In this document: piece by piece, positions 24,347 to 37,874 of the stretch | How the letters are laid out: every line of letters begins with the position of its first letter | How positions within the stretch are numbered: the first letter of the stretch is position 1 | NCBI GenBank assembly: GCA_002794785.1 | Contig: NBBA01000009.1 | Location: forward strand, 1,798,001 to 1,862,000 | Direction: 5' to 3' | Length of the DNA: 64,000 bases | Origin: Coniferiporia sulphurascens | Taxonomy: Eukaryota > Basidiomycota > Agaricomycetes > Hymenochaetales > Hymenochaetaceae | Notes under the pieces: model-generated | The model's database searches: none | What the model was told of the DNA's origin: nothing | The model's input: the letters and a program-made list of their open reading frames with translations, nothing else | Made by a program: the position numbers and the translations under genes

Positions 24347-24958
24347 GGGGGTATCACGATGGGGTTTTAGGCCTTGTTTTGAGCCTTGTTCGAGTGCTTG
24401 TTTGGGTGGTCAGAACAGGTCTAAAACACGGTTTAACTCTGATACCCCCCAGTTTGACGTGCCGTTTAAGACTTTGTTTTGCGGCCTCCGGCTTATCGGC
24501 AAAGTAGGCTTGTAAGTATTACATAAATAATGATCGGCATTCACCTGCCATAAAAGGCACTGATTTGCACCGATAGCATCATTTGGGATTGTTTTGCCTC
24601 AAAAGTAACCAGCCGGCCATTGAGATCACAAAGTTTTCCAGAGTTGTGGACACGACATGTGGCATATCCACACAACACCAGATTACAGCATTTAATAGAG
24701 CAAAAAAATTTGGCAGCAAAATATGCAAGAAGACGTAACAGTCTTACTTTGTGATGTAGATTACAAATAATCGGACTTCGAAATGTATCCAAAATAGGAT
24801 TCAAAACCTTGTTGAAGTCAGATCAGAACAAGGACTAGAACAGCGAAACAAGAAAATTTCCTGTTCCGCTGTTCTGCTTGTTCTGCTGGTTTTGGGCTCA
24901 AAACACAGGACCCGAACAAGGCTCAAAACAAGGCCTAAAACCCCATCGTGATACCCCC
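24347..24958. mobile_element. 612-bp non-autonomous DNA element with 46-bp perfect TIRs and TA target duplication
   Basis: The left end 24347-24392 and right end 24913-24958 are exact reverse complements of each other over 46 bases (starting GGGGGTATCACGATGG). Each end is flanked by TA (24345-24346 and 24959-24960), as expected for a 2-bp TA target-site duplication. There is no transposase-sized ORF inside, so it is a MITE-like derivative that would depend on an autonomous partner. At about 24415-24453 there is a second, imperfect inverted copy of the terminus (ending CTGATACCCCCC). The left 107 bases therefore form a palindrome by themselves, suggesting nested insertion or internal rearrangement. 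Confidence 0.88.
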
Positions 24959-25133
24959 TATTGGCCCTCTTCCCCGGGGACGCTCTCATAACAGAGGTAC
25001 TTGGCCGCCGTGGTGAGTCGTAATTTGTGCACGTCTTGAGCTCATTTGGGGTGGATAACAATTCTATTGGTTACGTGAAGATTTCAGAACAAAGTCTATA
25101 TCGCCTCTGTACTTAACAGAAATCACAACCGAC

Positions 25134-26849
25134 ATGACGAAATTAAAGGAAGGTCTCGAAAATTTGCGCAGTGCATTCCAAAACTACGGGAACGTATTCG
25201 GCGATAAACAAGTCATTACAGTAATAGGCACGCTTATCGAAGGTCTAAAAGTATGTACAAGTATGCAGCATTTTCCCGGACTATTGATAGGGCATTTAAT
25301 GATGTACACCTTAGAAAGGGACGTCGTTCATACAAGATAATCCACGTGAGGGGATGTTTCTTTCTATCGAGGCCCACTCAATTAATATTCGGCTCAGTAT
25401 CAGGACAATCTCGGCGCACGAGGGAAATACAGCTGCACCTACATTCGCTTTTGAGGAAGTTTTCCGAAGATTTCTCCGACCTGGAGACACGTCTTAAAGG
25501 CTTCATTTCCGAAGGTACAAGCTGGCAAAGTCGAAGTATTTTACCGTGTTGACCCATATTTCCATTTGTATCTTCCTGAGCCAGGTCTTCCTCTGATAAG
25601 CTCGATACTGCAAGAAAGAGACGACCGGTACCTCAAAATGACGACGATTGCAACCTTCTTCCCTGGAGTGACGGTGACGATTCTACAACAGACTTATGCA
25701 AACAATGGGAACACAGTTCAGCTCGTCACGAACGTACTTCTACTATCATCGATAATCTTTAGTGTTACATCTGCTGTAAGCAGTTTCATGGCCATGGCAT
25801 GGAATAGATCCGTCGTGTACGTGTCCGCTTTTTCTTGATCAGAGAATTTTGACTTATCGAAAATCAAGGCGGCAATCCGAGAAAGTCCTATCGGTGTTGG
25901 CCAATGCGTGGCTACAGAAGTGGCCCACGTTCTCGCTTATGATCTCAGGGTTGCTTTTCTCGGCGGGAATTTGCTGCTTTGCAGTGTCCTCCAGCCAGGT
26001 GGGGATCCTTGCGCCATCTCTATTTTTAATTCACTGACACGGCGTATTTAATGATGTATTTAGGACCGTGTCTCTCAAGTGCTCATGTTTGTTTTTGTGG
26101 TCGTAAACTGCATGATATTCGTATACATGGCAACCCGACTCATACAGGAAGAGAAGACGGTTCGGCACGACCCCGGAGGGGCTGGATTGGAAATAACACA
26201 CAGGTCACTTACACTCGACATCATTGACGGACTCGGAAGTGTCATCCGCCGTGCTTTCCACATGAACAAGGGAAAACGCAATGGTGCGGATGTGTTCGTC
26301 GAGGACTCTGGGAACCATCACATTGGTGATACCCGGGTACACCAAGATTACAAGTACAGCGCCGAGTACAAGTCCGAGGAGGATGCCCCCGTGTTTCCCC
26401 CCTTCCATCTTGACTACACACAAATTAATATTGCCGCTACGCAGCCTGCAGGGCAGAAATATGACGAAATCTCCAGTGCTGGTTCTCCTGTTAATGGCCC
26501 TCCCGTGCAAACTGCTACGAATCCCGCACCCTCTGCTATCCTCCCCGCACCACCGAATAACCCGTCCGAACCACTGGGAGGGGAACGGTATACTCACGTG
26601 CTGCCTTCCAGGCACGTTTTCTACACGCAGGCAGACCCTCTCGAGACGCCTATAGCCCGGCGAGGAAGTACTAGGCGTCGTTACCCTCTCATTGTGTACC
26701 CCGTGTCACCTGATTCCTCTCCCGCGCCGTCCGCCGGCCGGCCCGTGGCGACCAACAATTCACCTAGACCTCAGGGGTTTGTCCATATGTTGCCTTTTAA
26801 ACACGTTAAACATATACAGGCTGACTCTCCCGGGCTGTCTGGAATGTAA
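25134..26849 (+). CDS. Unrecognised multi-pass membrane protein
   Basis: A spliced gene starting MTKLKEGLENLRSAFQN (first exon 25134-25250, followed by GTATGT). The central exon region holds VDPYFHLYLPEPGLPLISSIL, then ATFFPGVTVTILQQTYAN and a membrane helix (VLLLSSIIFSVTSAVSSF). The next exon gives WLQKWPTFSLMISGLLFSAGI and FAVSSSQ (second helix). The final exon gives LMFVFVVVNCMIFVYMAT (third helix) and a long Pro/Ser-rich cytoplasmic-type tail to the stop at 26849. The pattern of a variable N-terminus, two or three closely spaced helices and a Pro-rich tail resembles lineage-specific membrane proteins I know from Agaricomycetes, without a known function. The N-terminal exons between 25251 and 25560 were not fully resolved. 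Confidence 0.55.
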
Positions 26850-27472
26850 CATCGTTAGAGCCAAGCTGCCCCGTCTACGTATACGAAGGACTCAATGGGA
26901 ATATACATGTACAAATTGCTTATAGCGAACCACAAAATCACTTTCCACATCGAAGCGGTCCACATAAAGTCTGTGCTAGCAGGGTATCTAAATAATTTGA
27001 TGCTATAGTTTTGTAATTGTGACCCTTTTGTAATATTAAAGGGTGCTCACAGGGATTACTGGTAAAAATCGTGCCCTCAAACCGGCATCCGGAGAAACTT
27101 TGCATTTGTTCCATTTATGAAAATACTCTCCATTACCTTGAGTTGCATACTACACCATGCACGAGCTACAAAGAATAAACCATCATTAGTTGGTAATTAA
27201 TAGAGCGGCGCTCCTTAATGTAAACATACCGCTTACCAGATTGCTTACCTAATGTTCCAGTTGCGGCGAGCACAAGCGTTGCGGACGCGTTGCCACGAGC
27301 CTTCCGACCATGGAGCTCTTTGTCTTGCAGTTCTCTCGGTCCTGTTGTCCCAGGTTTATCTTGGGGACATAACTTGAGCACACATACATACGGATTGTAT
27401 GTCAAGCCCAGAAATTGGCACAACCACATCGGGTTTTTCTAGAGATATCCTGATTCGCGACGCGACGACCTT
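26850..27472. other. Intergenic, no supported gene
   Basis: About 620 bases between two plus-strand membrane-protein genes. A minus-strand ORF at 27166-27429 (containing ARGNASATLVLAATGTLG) has no recognisable domain and no supporting context. Confidence 0.4.
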
Positions 27473-28149
27473 ATGCGCACCAGGGCCGACGAGGCGAGTA
27501 CTTTGTGTTAAATTTGTGGAAAAACGAGCGTCATATGGCTAACTCGCTGCACAGGGTGCTTTCTTTGAGGCCACGGCGGCTGACTGGAGAGAGTCAACGC
27601 TTCGTTCAGCTTATACCGTAAGCACTCGCGTTCTCTTCTACCTAGATGGACTGAACGATCCTGATCTTGTTGTAGGGAATCTTGAGCGATGATGCCTTTG
27701 CGTATGAACTTGGACGACTTCGCGGCTTGCAGGATCTGAAGAAGCGAAGAATAGTACGTCTTTGTTGCTCATAGTTTATTTGCTTGCGTCTGACTTGCGG
27801 ACAGCAAGAAGCAGCTGAGAGATATAGCTACAATAAGAGTGCACAGCTAGCAGCTCGTATTGCTATAGGATTGCTCGTCTACAGCCAAGTTGTCTTCGGA
27901 GTCAAGCCCGTCATCGTTTTCCTGTTCAAATTGGTCTTCCACGGAGAGAAAGAACTTCCTCCAACACGTTTTGGGCATTATGAGCTCGTTGGTTCTCTAT
28001 TCATGACGCCGGTCATTCTTGGGATTGTGGCCGGAATACTTCATTTGATAGGGACCTGGCTGAGTCGGACGTGGGAGAAACAGCCTTCTATGGTTGCGTT
28101 GATGCTCCTTGGGTTTATAGGAGTATTCATTTCCCTCCTTCGTGGATAA
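27473..28149 (+). CDS. Unrecognised small three-helix membrane protein
   Basis: The best model joins a short first exon (ATG at 27473) to GAFFEATAADWREST, then GILSDDAFAYELGRLRG, then the long last exon. Two introns are standard GT-AG introns; the first would need a GC donor (GAG|GCGAGT), so the start is uncertain. The last exon has three hydrophobic helices (around AARIAIGLLVYSQVVFGV, LFMTPVILGIVAGILHLIG and MVALMLLGFIGVFISLL) and ends at TAA, position 28149. I do not recognise the family. Confidence 0.5.
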
Positions 28150-28387
28150 ATGTATATTATCATCGCATATAACTCTTCATATTTGTATTATACTCGCCAT
28201 TTGTTACACTGCTGACTTGCATATCGAAATGTTTAATATCATCTTCAAATACGTGTAATCTCGCCGCAATTAGAACGTATATATAGTTTTATTAGGATTG
28301 GTCTAATTATAGCGCAACACCTACGTGTCACAACGCGTCTCCCGCTTTCGCGCTCATCACTCGACCACTACCAACACAACAGTCTAG

Positions 28388-29904
28388 ATGAACAGCATGA
28401 GGCGTTGGCTCGCACTCGCTGTCCAGCTCGTTGCGCTCGCGGCGGTCAGCCTCGCAAAATCAAGCACCGGCGACTCCGTCCTTGTCGTTCTCGAGAAGGA
28501 CCAGCCGAAGGACAACTTCTCAACGTTCTTCAAAGGCCTCGAAGGTGCGCTGAGAACGTATTTCTTAACCTGGTGCTACCTAACATCGCAGTAGACAGAG
28601 GCTATGAACTGACGTTCCGGGACCCCAAGGAGAAAACGCCGCTCATCATAGAGGACGACGTTCCGCAGTTCGCCCATGTCATTCTTTTCGCGCCGACGAC
28701 CAAATGTACGCCAATGTCCCTCTCTTTGTATCCATTTTTCTCACGTCTTGTTCTATTCCGCAGCATACGCATCCGATATCACACCACAGGGTCTCGTTAA
28801 TATCCTCGCCTCGAACGTTAATGTCATCTTCGCGCTTTCCCCTGCGCAGACGCCGCTCACCTCCCTGGCTGCTGAGTTCTCGCTCATCCTCCCTCCCCCA
28901 CGTACACCCCTTATTTCGCACTTCCCTGCTCGTCCACCGCCCTACACCATTGTACCTGTGAATGTCTCTGCTTCACACCCCGTCCTGCAACCGAACACAC
29001 CCCCAGTTCTTTTTGCCGGCGTACCGCATGCGTTCGCACAGAACCCGCTGCTTGTGCCTATCCTGAACGCGCCGGCACAGAGCTTCGCAGCGGAGACAGG
29101 CTCAGACGCAGACGCTGATGTCATCGCTGACGCTGCGGAGAAAAGCGGAGAAGGTCTTTGGGCGGGCAGCCAACTTGGACTCGTCACAGGCTTCCAGACA
29201 CTCACGGGTGCGCGCGCGCTGTGGGTCGGTGGTATCGAGCTCTTCTCAGACGACTTTGCGTCAAAGGAGGTCGTTCCGGGTGTACAGTCCGGCAATGCTC
29301 GCTTCTCCCAGGATATCGCTGCCTGGGCATTCCAAGAATCGAATGTGCTGCGTATTGACAGTGCGACTCACCATCACTCAGGCTCCAATAACACGGCATC
29401 GCTTCCAGAGACATACACCGTGAATGACCAAGTCACATACACTGCGCACATATCAAAATGGGAGCCGGTCAAGGGTGAATGGATGCCGTATTCGGGCCTG
29501 ACCGACGTACAGCTCGAGTTCACGATGCTCGACCCGCACATCCGCACAGCCCTTCCATCCACACCCGGCAAACCCGGCACGTACTCGGTAACGTTCCGTG
29601 CGCCGGACCGCCATGGCGTTTTCAAGTTCGTGCTTAACTACAAACGCAGGGGGTGAGTTTTTCTCTCTCATATATCATATCGTATATGTCTGACACATAT
29701 CGCAGGTGGTCGTTCCTTCACAGCGCAATTACAGTACCCGTCGTTCCGCCCCGGCACGATGGCTACCCGCGCTTCCTCAGTGCTGCATGGCCGTACTACG
29801 CAGGTGCAATCAGTACGAGCGTTGGATTCGTCCTCTTTGCTGCACTCTGGCTTGCAGGTGGCGGAGCGGAGAAGAAAAGCCTTAAGGGAAAGAAGGCAGA
29901 GTGA
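28388..29904 (+). CDS. WBP1: Oligosaccharyltransferase 48-kDa subunit (OST48 / Wbp1)
   Basis: Four exons (28388-28544, 28592-28705, 28764-29652, 29706-29904) give 452 residues, the usual size. A signal peptide (LALAVQLVALAAVSLA) precedes SVLVVLEKDQPKDNFSTFF and YELTFRDPKEKTPLI. The large luminal domain includes LWVGGIELFSDDF and FSQDIAAWAFQESNVLR, both conserved in OST48. Near the end are FKFVLNYKRRGW, the membrane helix (AGAISTSVGFVLFAALWLA) and the cytosolic tail KGKKAE, a KKxx ER-retrieval signal. The subunit is an essential non-catalytic part of the ER complex that transfers N-glycans to nascent proteins. The promoter lies in the 240-base gap after the preceding membrane-protein gene. Confidence 0.95.
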
Positions 29905-30341
29905 AGAAAGTAGGAAAATCGAGTGTTGCGTAGATGTTCTGATTTATTTATGGACCGGTACTACATGCTACTTATATATCTTTTTTGCTGTGAAAGCATA
30001 ACAGATGCTCTTGGACATCCAGCGTCTTGACCTAAGTAAAACATTAATGACAGAATGCGAGCTGTATATGGCGTGGATCGCTGCCGATCATTGATTTCGA
30101 TTCCGAGTCGGAGCTTCGGGATTTTGCGATTTCAGCGACTGAAACTATTTTGGAAGGTACACTACAGTAAGACCTCGGCTTTTGTTCAGAAAACAACGGA
30201 AAGAAGCACAGCAGGTCCGGGCTTGATTATATGAAGCACGTATTGGTTAATGACTTCCATGACGCCTCCTTACGTAGGGGTCATCCTGAAGGCGCTGGCA
30301 GCCGCAATCTTTTTTGTCCACCACTCCAGACAACACTAGAG
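29905..30341. other. Intergenic between WBP1 and the AhpD-like gene
   Basis: 437 bases containing the WBP1 3' UTR and the next promoter. The frame of the next gene is open back to 30231, but the first plausible start with a conserved product is the ATG at 30342. Confidence 0.45.
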
Positions 30342-31267
30342 ATGATCAGTATCGCATCTAAGGAATTTCTTTCGCGTCTGAAGTCGCTTTACCCCTCTGA
30401 GGCAAAAGCCGACTGGCAATCGACAGGGGGCACAGCCGATTTGCGTAACCCGTGGTTCCTTGTTGCGGCGATCGCGTATAACGCAAGCAACAGATCCGAG
30501 GCAGTGCCGAAAGTGTATGAGTTCGTTTTGGAGGCGTTGAACGCCGCGAACGCACCTCATGAAGAGAAAGTGCGCATGACGGTAGTGTTGCGGGACGCGC
30601 TTTATAAAAGCGGCTTGATTGCGGGGTACTCAAGAGTGGGTATCTACGATGGTGCGTATGCGTGGCTGATCGTTGCCTCCACAGACGATTTCATCGCTGA
30701 TTACGCTGTACGAGGCGACCCCTGTCGAGCTACGCGAGACGAAGCCGATTCGGTGAGTGCTCCTTTAAAGGGGGGAATGACAAAACCAACCCAATACTGC
30801 GTTTTAGTGAAGTCGATAACGATTCTGTCGCTAATATTATTTCGAGAGGAGATCAGCTATTCGAAGCGATGTACGGAAAGACAGCTACGTCCGTCCAGTC
30901 GCTCCTCGAAGCCATTCACCCCGACATGGGTGCGTATCTGGGCCTCAAACCCCTTCCCTGTTACAAACCTCTTAATAGCACATTGTCTGTATCCCTCACA
31001 GGCTGGTTCTCCAAGAATATCGCGTATGGCCATACGTACAACGCGACGCACGTCGTCTCGCAGCGAGACACATCGTACGCGATTGTTGCTGCGCTCGTGG
31101 CGATGGACACGCCTCGTCAGATCGGGTGGCACCTCGCGAACTGCCGGCGGGGCGGGGCGAGCCTGGAAGAGGTGCGCGCTGTGCGTGCTATTTCCATCAA
31201 GGTCGCGCAAGAGTGTGGTATTGCGTGGCGCGATGGTGTACCCGAGGTCAAGGATGATGAGGACTGA
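30342..31267 (+). CDS. AhpD-like (carboxymuconolactone decarboxylase-fold) protein
   Basis: Four exons (30342-30635, 30685-30752, 30808-30929, 31002-31267) give 249 residues. The body has an all-helical pattern with WFLVAAIAYNASNR, VRMTVVLRDALYKSGLIAGY, then ISSLITLYEATPVEL, GWFSKNIAYGHTYN and DTPRQIGWHLANCRRGGAS. The last is the AhpD-like GALNAGAT-type segment, followed by EEVRAVRAI. The proteobacterial enzymes are peroxiredoxin-linked or decarboxylases; the C-x2-C redox pair of true AhpD is not evident here, so the activity is unknown. This type is common as a single gene in Agaricomycetes. Confidence 0.75.
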
Positions 31268-32484
31268 TCTTTAAGTTTGTTCTCTTCGCTACACCCGGTA
31301 TGCGCATATCCTAAATAGATGGATTCGAGTCGGACCAGAATTGTAACATTTTGCAGCGATCCATGTTAATTGATGCCGGCATTTTGAAGTAAATTTAGGT
31401 TAAATACACGAGTAAGGGACTAGGATGTAAATCGTAAACTCACATCACATGCTCCTTGATTGGTCTTAAAAAGTCAGTACAAGTTTAAGAAAATTAGGTA
31501 AATCAACGTGCTCCATAAGACTCACGTTCGTCTATGGGGGATTGCTCCAAGAGTCTGGCCACTAATATTTCGCTTCGTCGGTGCTGTAGGGGCTGGAATA
31601 AGATGAGGGTAGGATGCAATCCGGGAGGGCAGACGGGAGAGTGGAGATAGACAGGACCGGAGTGGGAATAGAATGGCTGCGAAGTACGAGAGATGAGGAA
31701 GAGCGTCACAGGGGACATAGCGGGTTTACTATTAGTAGAAAAAAACCGTGACGGAAATGAATGCATTTGACTCGAACAAATTTTTTTCTCGACTTCTGTA
31801 GAAATCGATGGCAGCGTGGCCGTCTTCGTGACGAGGTCACCGGCACACTGATAGCTCAGTTCCCCGCTCTCTGACGGGGGACAGAATGCTCCGTATGTAA
31901 AATAATCGCCCCTACAGACGAGACGCAGAAAACGGCGACCGTGGTACGGCGCTGTACGCGTGTCGTCCTAAATTGATCGGACGCGAGCCGGTTTGCGCCT
32001 AATTTAAACGTAGCATGAGGTGCATGGCCCAACCGGATCTATTGATTAAAGGCAAGATGTTCTCTCACAGTGGGGCAGATATGAAGAAGTTGTCGGTGGG
32101 CTTTCGTGAGTTCGAGCTAGTCGGGATAAGAGGCTTCGGTGTCAATGATCCAATCTGGACTAGGGCAAGAGGAAGGACAACTTCTTTTCCTGCATGCGCT
32201 GTTTCTCAAAGAAAGAACTTGCTTGCTGCACTCCGTAAGTACCAAGACTATTTTTATGGCCTGTTACGACGTTAGGACGGCTTAATTGATTATATGGAGG
32301 AAGGCGGACCATTGGTACACACACTAGATACGAGGCGATTGTAATGAACAGATAAGAGATGGAAGAAAAATATGTGGTTCGATGTTCTGGGACCCGGGGG
32401 ACCTGCTATGAAAGTCACAGAGTTAGGTTCCTCTGAGCTTGCCAGCGCCAGCGTCTTCGAGGCAGGTGACCCGTCCCTATGATA
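31268..32484. other. Intergenic, no supported gene
   Basis: About 1.2 kb between converging genes. ORFs at 31503-31766 (minus) and 32015-32275 (plus) have no recognisable features. Confidence 0.45.
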
Positions 32485-33232
32485 TTAACAATGTAGCATC
32501 GCCAGAGCCGCAGCGGTGCGATATTTGGATTCCTTCTTTCTCAAGTTACATTCGACGATAAGTAACGACACAACAACAGCATCAAGGATGTCCAGCGCAT
32601 TTGCCTCCAACGCGAGTAGGGCCCGCAATGAGGTTCGGACGCCATCGATAATTTCTCTTCGAGATGATTGGAACCATGCGATTGGGTGGGCAGATTCGCT
32701 TTCACGATATAGCTGTAAGAAGGCGTGTAAATAGACGCATAAATAGTCGTTTAGGGGCGCCAATTAGTACTTACAGCTATCTGCCGTGTTCCGTTGGTCT
32801 TCCACGTGAACCCATTCCCTCGCCAACTAAATGACACTGGACTAGAAAAACGTAAGGGCGTGTAGGCAGAAGGAAAGTTTAGGGGGACACGCACAAGTCT
32901 GTCCATTTTCCAGAAGACCCGTGGAGCCAGGATTTCAACACTCTAGACTTCTCAGTCCCGAACTTTATCCTGTCCGCGCGTAGGTCTTTCCGCTTCACCT
33001 CCGCCACGATGTCTTCGCGTGACTCTCCCCGGAGTATATGTGTACGCGCGTGGGTTTGCGTATCGGTTTCAATGGTGTACAGAAGCCGCTCGTCGGCTGC
33101 GAAGACGTGCGTGTTGCGCATGTCGTCGCAGTCGAACAAGGCGAATGTATAGGGTGCGCCGTACACGCTTCGGTCCACCAGTGTTAGCTGAGATCCCATT
33201 CCCTCTGCAAGGGTGTACGCACTTGTGTTCAT
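32485..33232 (-). CDS. DUF6593-type protein
   Basis: Three exons (33232-32895, 32841-32775, 32712-32485) join in frame to 210 residues. The order of conserved features fits the Agaricomycete DUF6593 fold: YTIETDTQTHARTHILR, then EVKRKDLRADRIKF and VLKSWLHG, then the short exon WRGNGFTWKTNG, then AHPIAWFQSS and LDILDAVVVSLLIVECNLRK. It is a beta-rich small-molecule- or membrane-associated domain of unknown function found in large families in mushroom fungi. Splice sites all fit (GT-AG, phases 2 and 0). It sits alone, convergent with the AhpD-like gene. Confidence 0.8.
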
Positions 33233-34721
33233 TGCGTTGGTGATGTTTATGTTGAAGTGTGGATGCTCGATACTTGTTGAAGGAGGTGAAGCTTTTATAC
33301 AAATCTTTCCCTTGCTTTAATCGTCGTCGAAGTCTAAACTGAGTCAAAGTCCAGATATCGTCAGCTGCTCCGACTTTGTCTGTAAAGCTAAGGAAGTATT
33401 TAGTCGTGTCACGAACCCGGCGTAACAATCAAATGAAAAGCACTTTAGACGCGGTGTTGCTATTGAGTTTTTATGTACCATCTGTCAGCGTGTGCTAATT
33501 TGGGAGAGTGTGGCGGAGGCTCTGCAGCTATCAATACAGTCCAGAGTCCCAAATTTACCTGCTCCAGCCATCTGGGAACCCGTTAGAGTCATTAGGATGA
33601 TCACTTGGTGAAATGAAGTGGGGAGCGTGCCTGGAGTAGTAAGCAAACATTAAGGAGCCGGTACCGAATCTGATCGAAACCATTTCTCAGCATACAAGAT
33701 GCTATAGAATCACAAGTGTATAGGGGCAGATATTGGGGGGAAATGCATTGACTCACCAAGTGATTGTAGACTGCAAACATTAATATTGACGGTCCGAAGA
33801 GCTAGTAGCGTTACATAATCACGGATTAGCAATGTAGAGAACACTATTACCTCCGCGTTTGCATCCGGTGCGCTCACGTTAAGCGCGTCCTTGACCTCGC
33901 ATTTTTATGGCCCGAATCCAGGATGGTCTCCCCGGTATCATCACTTGCGTTCTGATGTTTGCAAGTGTTTTTCAAATTTTGCGATATGGTCTGGTTGAGT
34001 TATAGTTAAGTGTCGTGGCACGACCTATGAAGGAGGTTATCTTCAAAGTCGCATTTTATTATAGCCGTTTCAGTTGTATCTCGGAGGACTGCTCTTGTTT
34101 CTCCGTAGAATCGTGAGTCGTGTTCTTCATTTTTTTGAACAGCTTCCTAAAAAATTATTGGGGATGTGCCGAGCGTGACTTGTCGTGCTGCGCATAAAGA
34201 GTACGATGAAACCCGAAGGCAGAAACGTTTCCCCACCGAGATATCGTTATCTGGGCGAAACCTTCATCCTCATCTTCGGCTTTCACTGTGACACAGTCTG
34301 AATCGCGTCGCGAGAGAAAGACTCGGACTCGAACAAAAGTCGGATTAAGTAAAGAAATAAACGTGATTCTAAACAACCATCACGTGATATCAAGGCACAC
34401 GGGCCGAGCTGTGATTGGTCCACATAAAACGAATGTGAAGAGGGCCGTTGGGCTTTCTTCGAGCTCACCGTTGCCCGCACGGTTTCCGTACGTCCCGAAC
34501 GTCGTCGCCAGCTAGCCAGCCTCCTCACCTCACCGCTCTATCCCCTTACACACGCCTCCGCTCTCGGCATCTTTTTTGTGGTAAGAAGAAAGAAGAAAAG
34601 GGGAGAGAGAAGACCCTACTGCAAATCGGGGATTCCAACGCAAATCGCTTTGAAAAAAAAGAATAGACTTATAGACATATACGAGTAACGCAACGTACAT
34701 CACAACACACACGCACACACA
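33233..34721. promoter_or_regulatory. Divergent intergenic region, DUF6593 gene and ADK1
   Basis: About 1.5 kb upstream of both divergent genes. A pyrimidine/purine-rich leader and a CA-rich stretch (ACACACACGCACACACA) lie immediately before the ADK1 start. No other gene is supported. Confidence 0.45.
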
Positions 34722-35816
<1,095 letters not shown>

Positions 35817-37874
35817 GCGTCTGAAGGGCGAGTGGAAGCGTGGGGCAGAGATATTGTGGACAGCACTAGTGAAAATAGAGAAAGCGGGGCAGCGCGACAG
35901 TTTTTCGTTTGCCGGTTTGTGCATGGCATAGTACGTTTTACACTCTTTTGCGGTGCTGTAACTGCATCACGGGCCCTTGTTCTTTCATAGCCACTTGTTA
36001 CCTTCGCGTCTCTTGCCATTCGTTTTTGATTCCTGAAATTCTTGAATTCTCGGATAATGTGTGTCTGAAACTTCTCTCCGCGTGGGCGCGCCGGGCAAGA
36101 CGAGTGAGCGAGAGACAAGGGGAGTGGAATCCCCGGGCTCGGCCGATAAGTTCAGTCCATCTATCAATCGGGGACGAGTTTAAATTCGGACGAATCAGCA
36201 AGCAAAGAAACATAGGAACATAGACACACCCAAAAATATCATTCTGGAAGCGTTTGAATGTAAGTATGGGCGCGCCGTGGTCCCGGCATCATGAGCCGCA
36301 GAATTCATAGATGGATTAATTAAAAGGAGGTCCAGGAAGTAGAATCCCTGAATCCGAAGAGCTCATAAATTGGCAAAAGGGCGGGCGCTGCTCCTATCGT
36401 ACGATATGACGAAGTCCATTCGAGGCGTTCTTTACTTGTCCACGTGTTCAGCTATGCCCATAGGCGAGCATTTCAAAATGTCCAATACAGTACAAGGAAG
36501 GCCAGGCTAATGCTAATGTTGGCTACTGTAACTGCGGGCATACTTATACTAGACAAGTAGATGAGTCATACGTAGGAGGAAGAAAATACCCACGGCCCCT
36601 TGCAGTTGTGGGCGGATGGTTAGTAAGGAGTAAAATTCCCGCGCCACGGACTATAGAGCGACCATAGCGTTGGCGCAAATCCGGATCGCGCCCCTCGCGA
36701 GTCGCAACACAGCCCGACACGAACAAGGACAAGGGGGAGAGTGTAAGCGATGATTGATGGCCTGCCGCCTGTGGGCGTGCCGTGCCGCCCTATTGACGCG
36801 TATGGGGGAGTTGCAGGGCCGCACAGCACGCGGACCGGCTCGCGCTCGTCCCCGACGAAGAAGGAACAACGTGCGGCTGTACGCAATTGGTCGTGTCGGT
36901 GTTTCTTATTTTGTTCCCCCTTCCCCGTCCCCCCTCTTTGACGGACGAGCGGACCGGAGTGCGTTGCGTTATTGAATACCGCGCCGAAAACGAAGAAAAG
37001 GGAGTGAAAGGTGCTAAACTATGGTGCTAGTCAACTTGTGCCGTGCGCTGCTAGCGGACAGATATCAGCACCAGCAGGGCACGGACGCGTTTTAGGTGCA
37101 AGAAGACACGGGAGCAGTTAACATAGCTCGCACTTAGCGAGCAAACACAGACTTGGGGAGCGGAGCTGCTTATTGAGTTTTGCTCGTGTCGTGGTTGCGT
37201 AATCGACGAGTGATAAGCGCTCCTTTGGGTTCGGCGTGACAGGTGTAATTTCCTTTAGGAGTTGTCGATCACGAAGAAGCACGGAAGAGGAAGCTGCGTC
37301 CGAAAGGGGAAGGTAAACCAGCCCCCTTGCACCCGGAGACGAATTTGAAATTGGAATGATATCTCTGTGGGGTCGCGCCGGCCTGGACCTCTCGGGTTTC
37401 ACCCCTGCGCAAGCGACTCTATTTCCGTTCCCTCCTCCCTTACACTCATCCAAACCACGCGAGGCTCCGTTGATTCGGACGCACAAGGGGGCTGTGATCG
37501 ATCATCTCACTCGAAATCGCCAGAGACGACGCACAAAAAAAAAGATTCTACCCGTCCCTTACTTATCAATGCGTCGACCACATCCCCTCCTCCGCGCTGA
37601 TCTTTCTTCCCCCTTCTGCTTCTCCCTTCGCAACAAAATAAGAACGCGCACGGCCGAGCACACGTTGTTCGCTCGCTTCGTCGTTTAATCCCCGAGCTCC
37701 CTTCTTCCTTTAGAGGCTGGCTGCTAAGTAGGCATCACCGTCTCCGTCGGTAATCGCCCCTGCTCCCCCGTTCCCCCCCCTTTGCTCTATTGTCCCCTGT
37801 CTATCCATCTCTCACCTTTGCGCCCTGCGCAGTCCTGTTCTCGACATTTTCATCATCACCCACCACACCCGTCG
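35817..37874. other. Intergenic, no supported gene
   Basis: About 2 kb between ADK1 and the transcription factor gene. The last about 300 bases are pyrimidine-rich, as expected for a fungal promoter or leader (37550-37860). Short ORFs on both strands have no recognisable domain. Confidence 0.45.
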
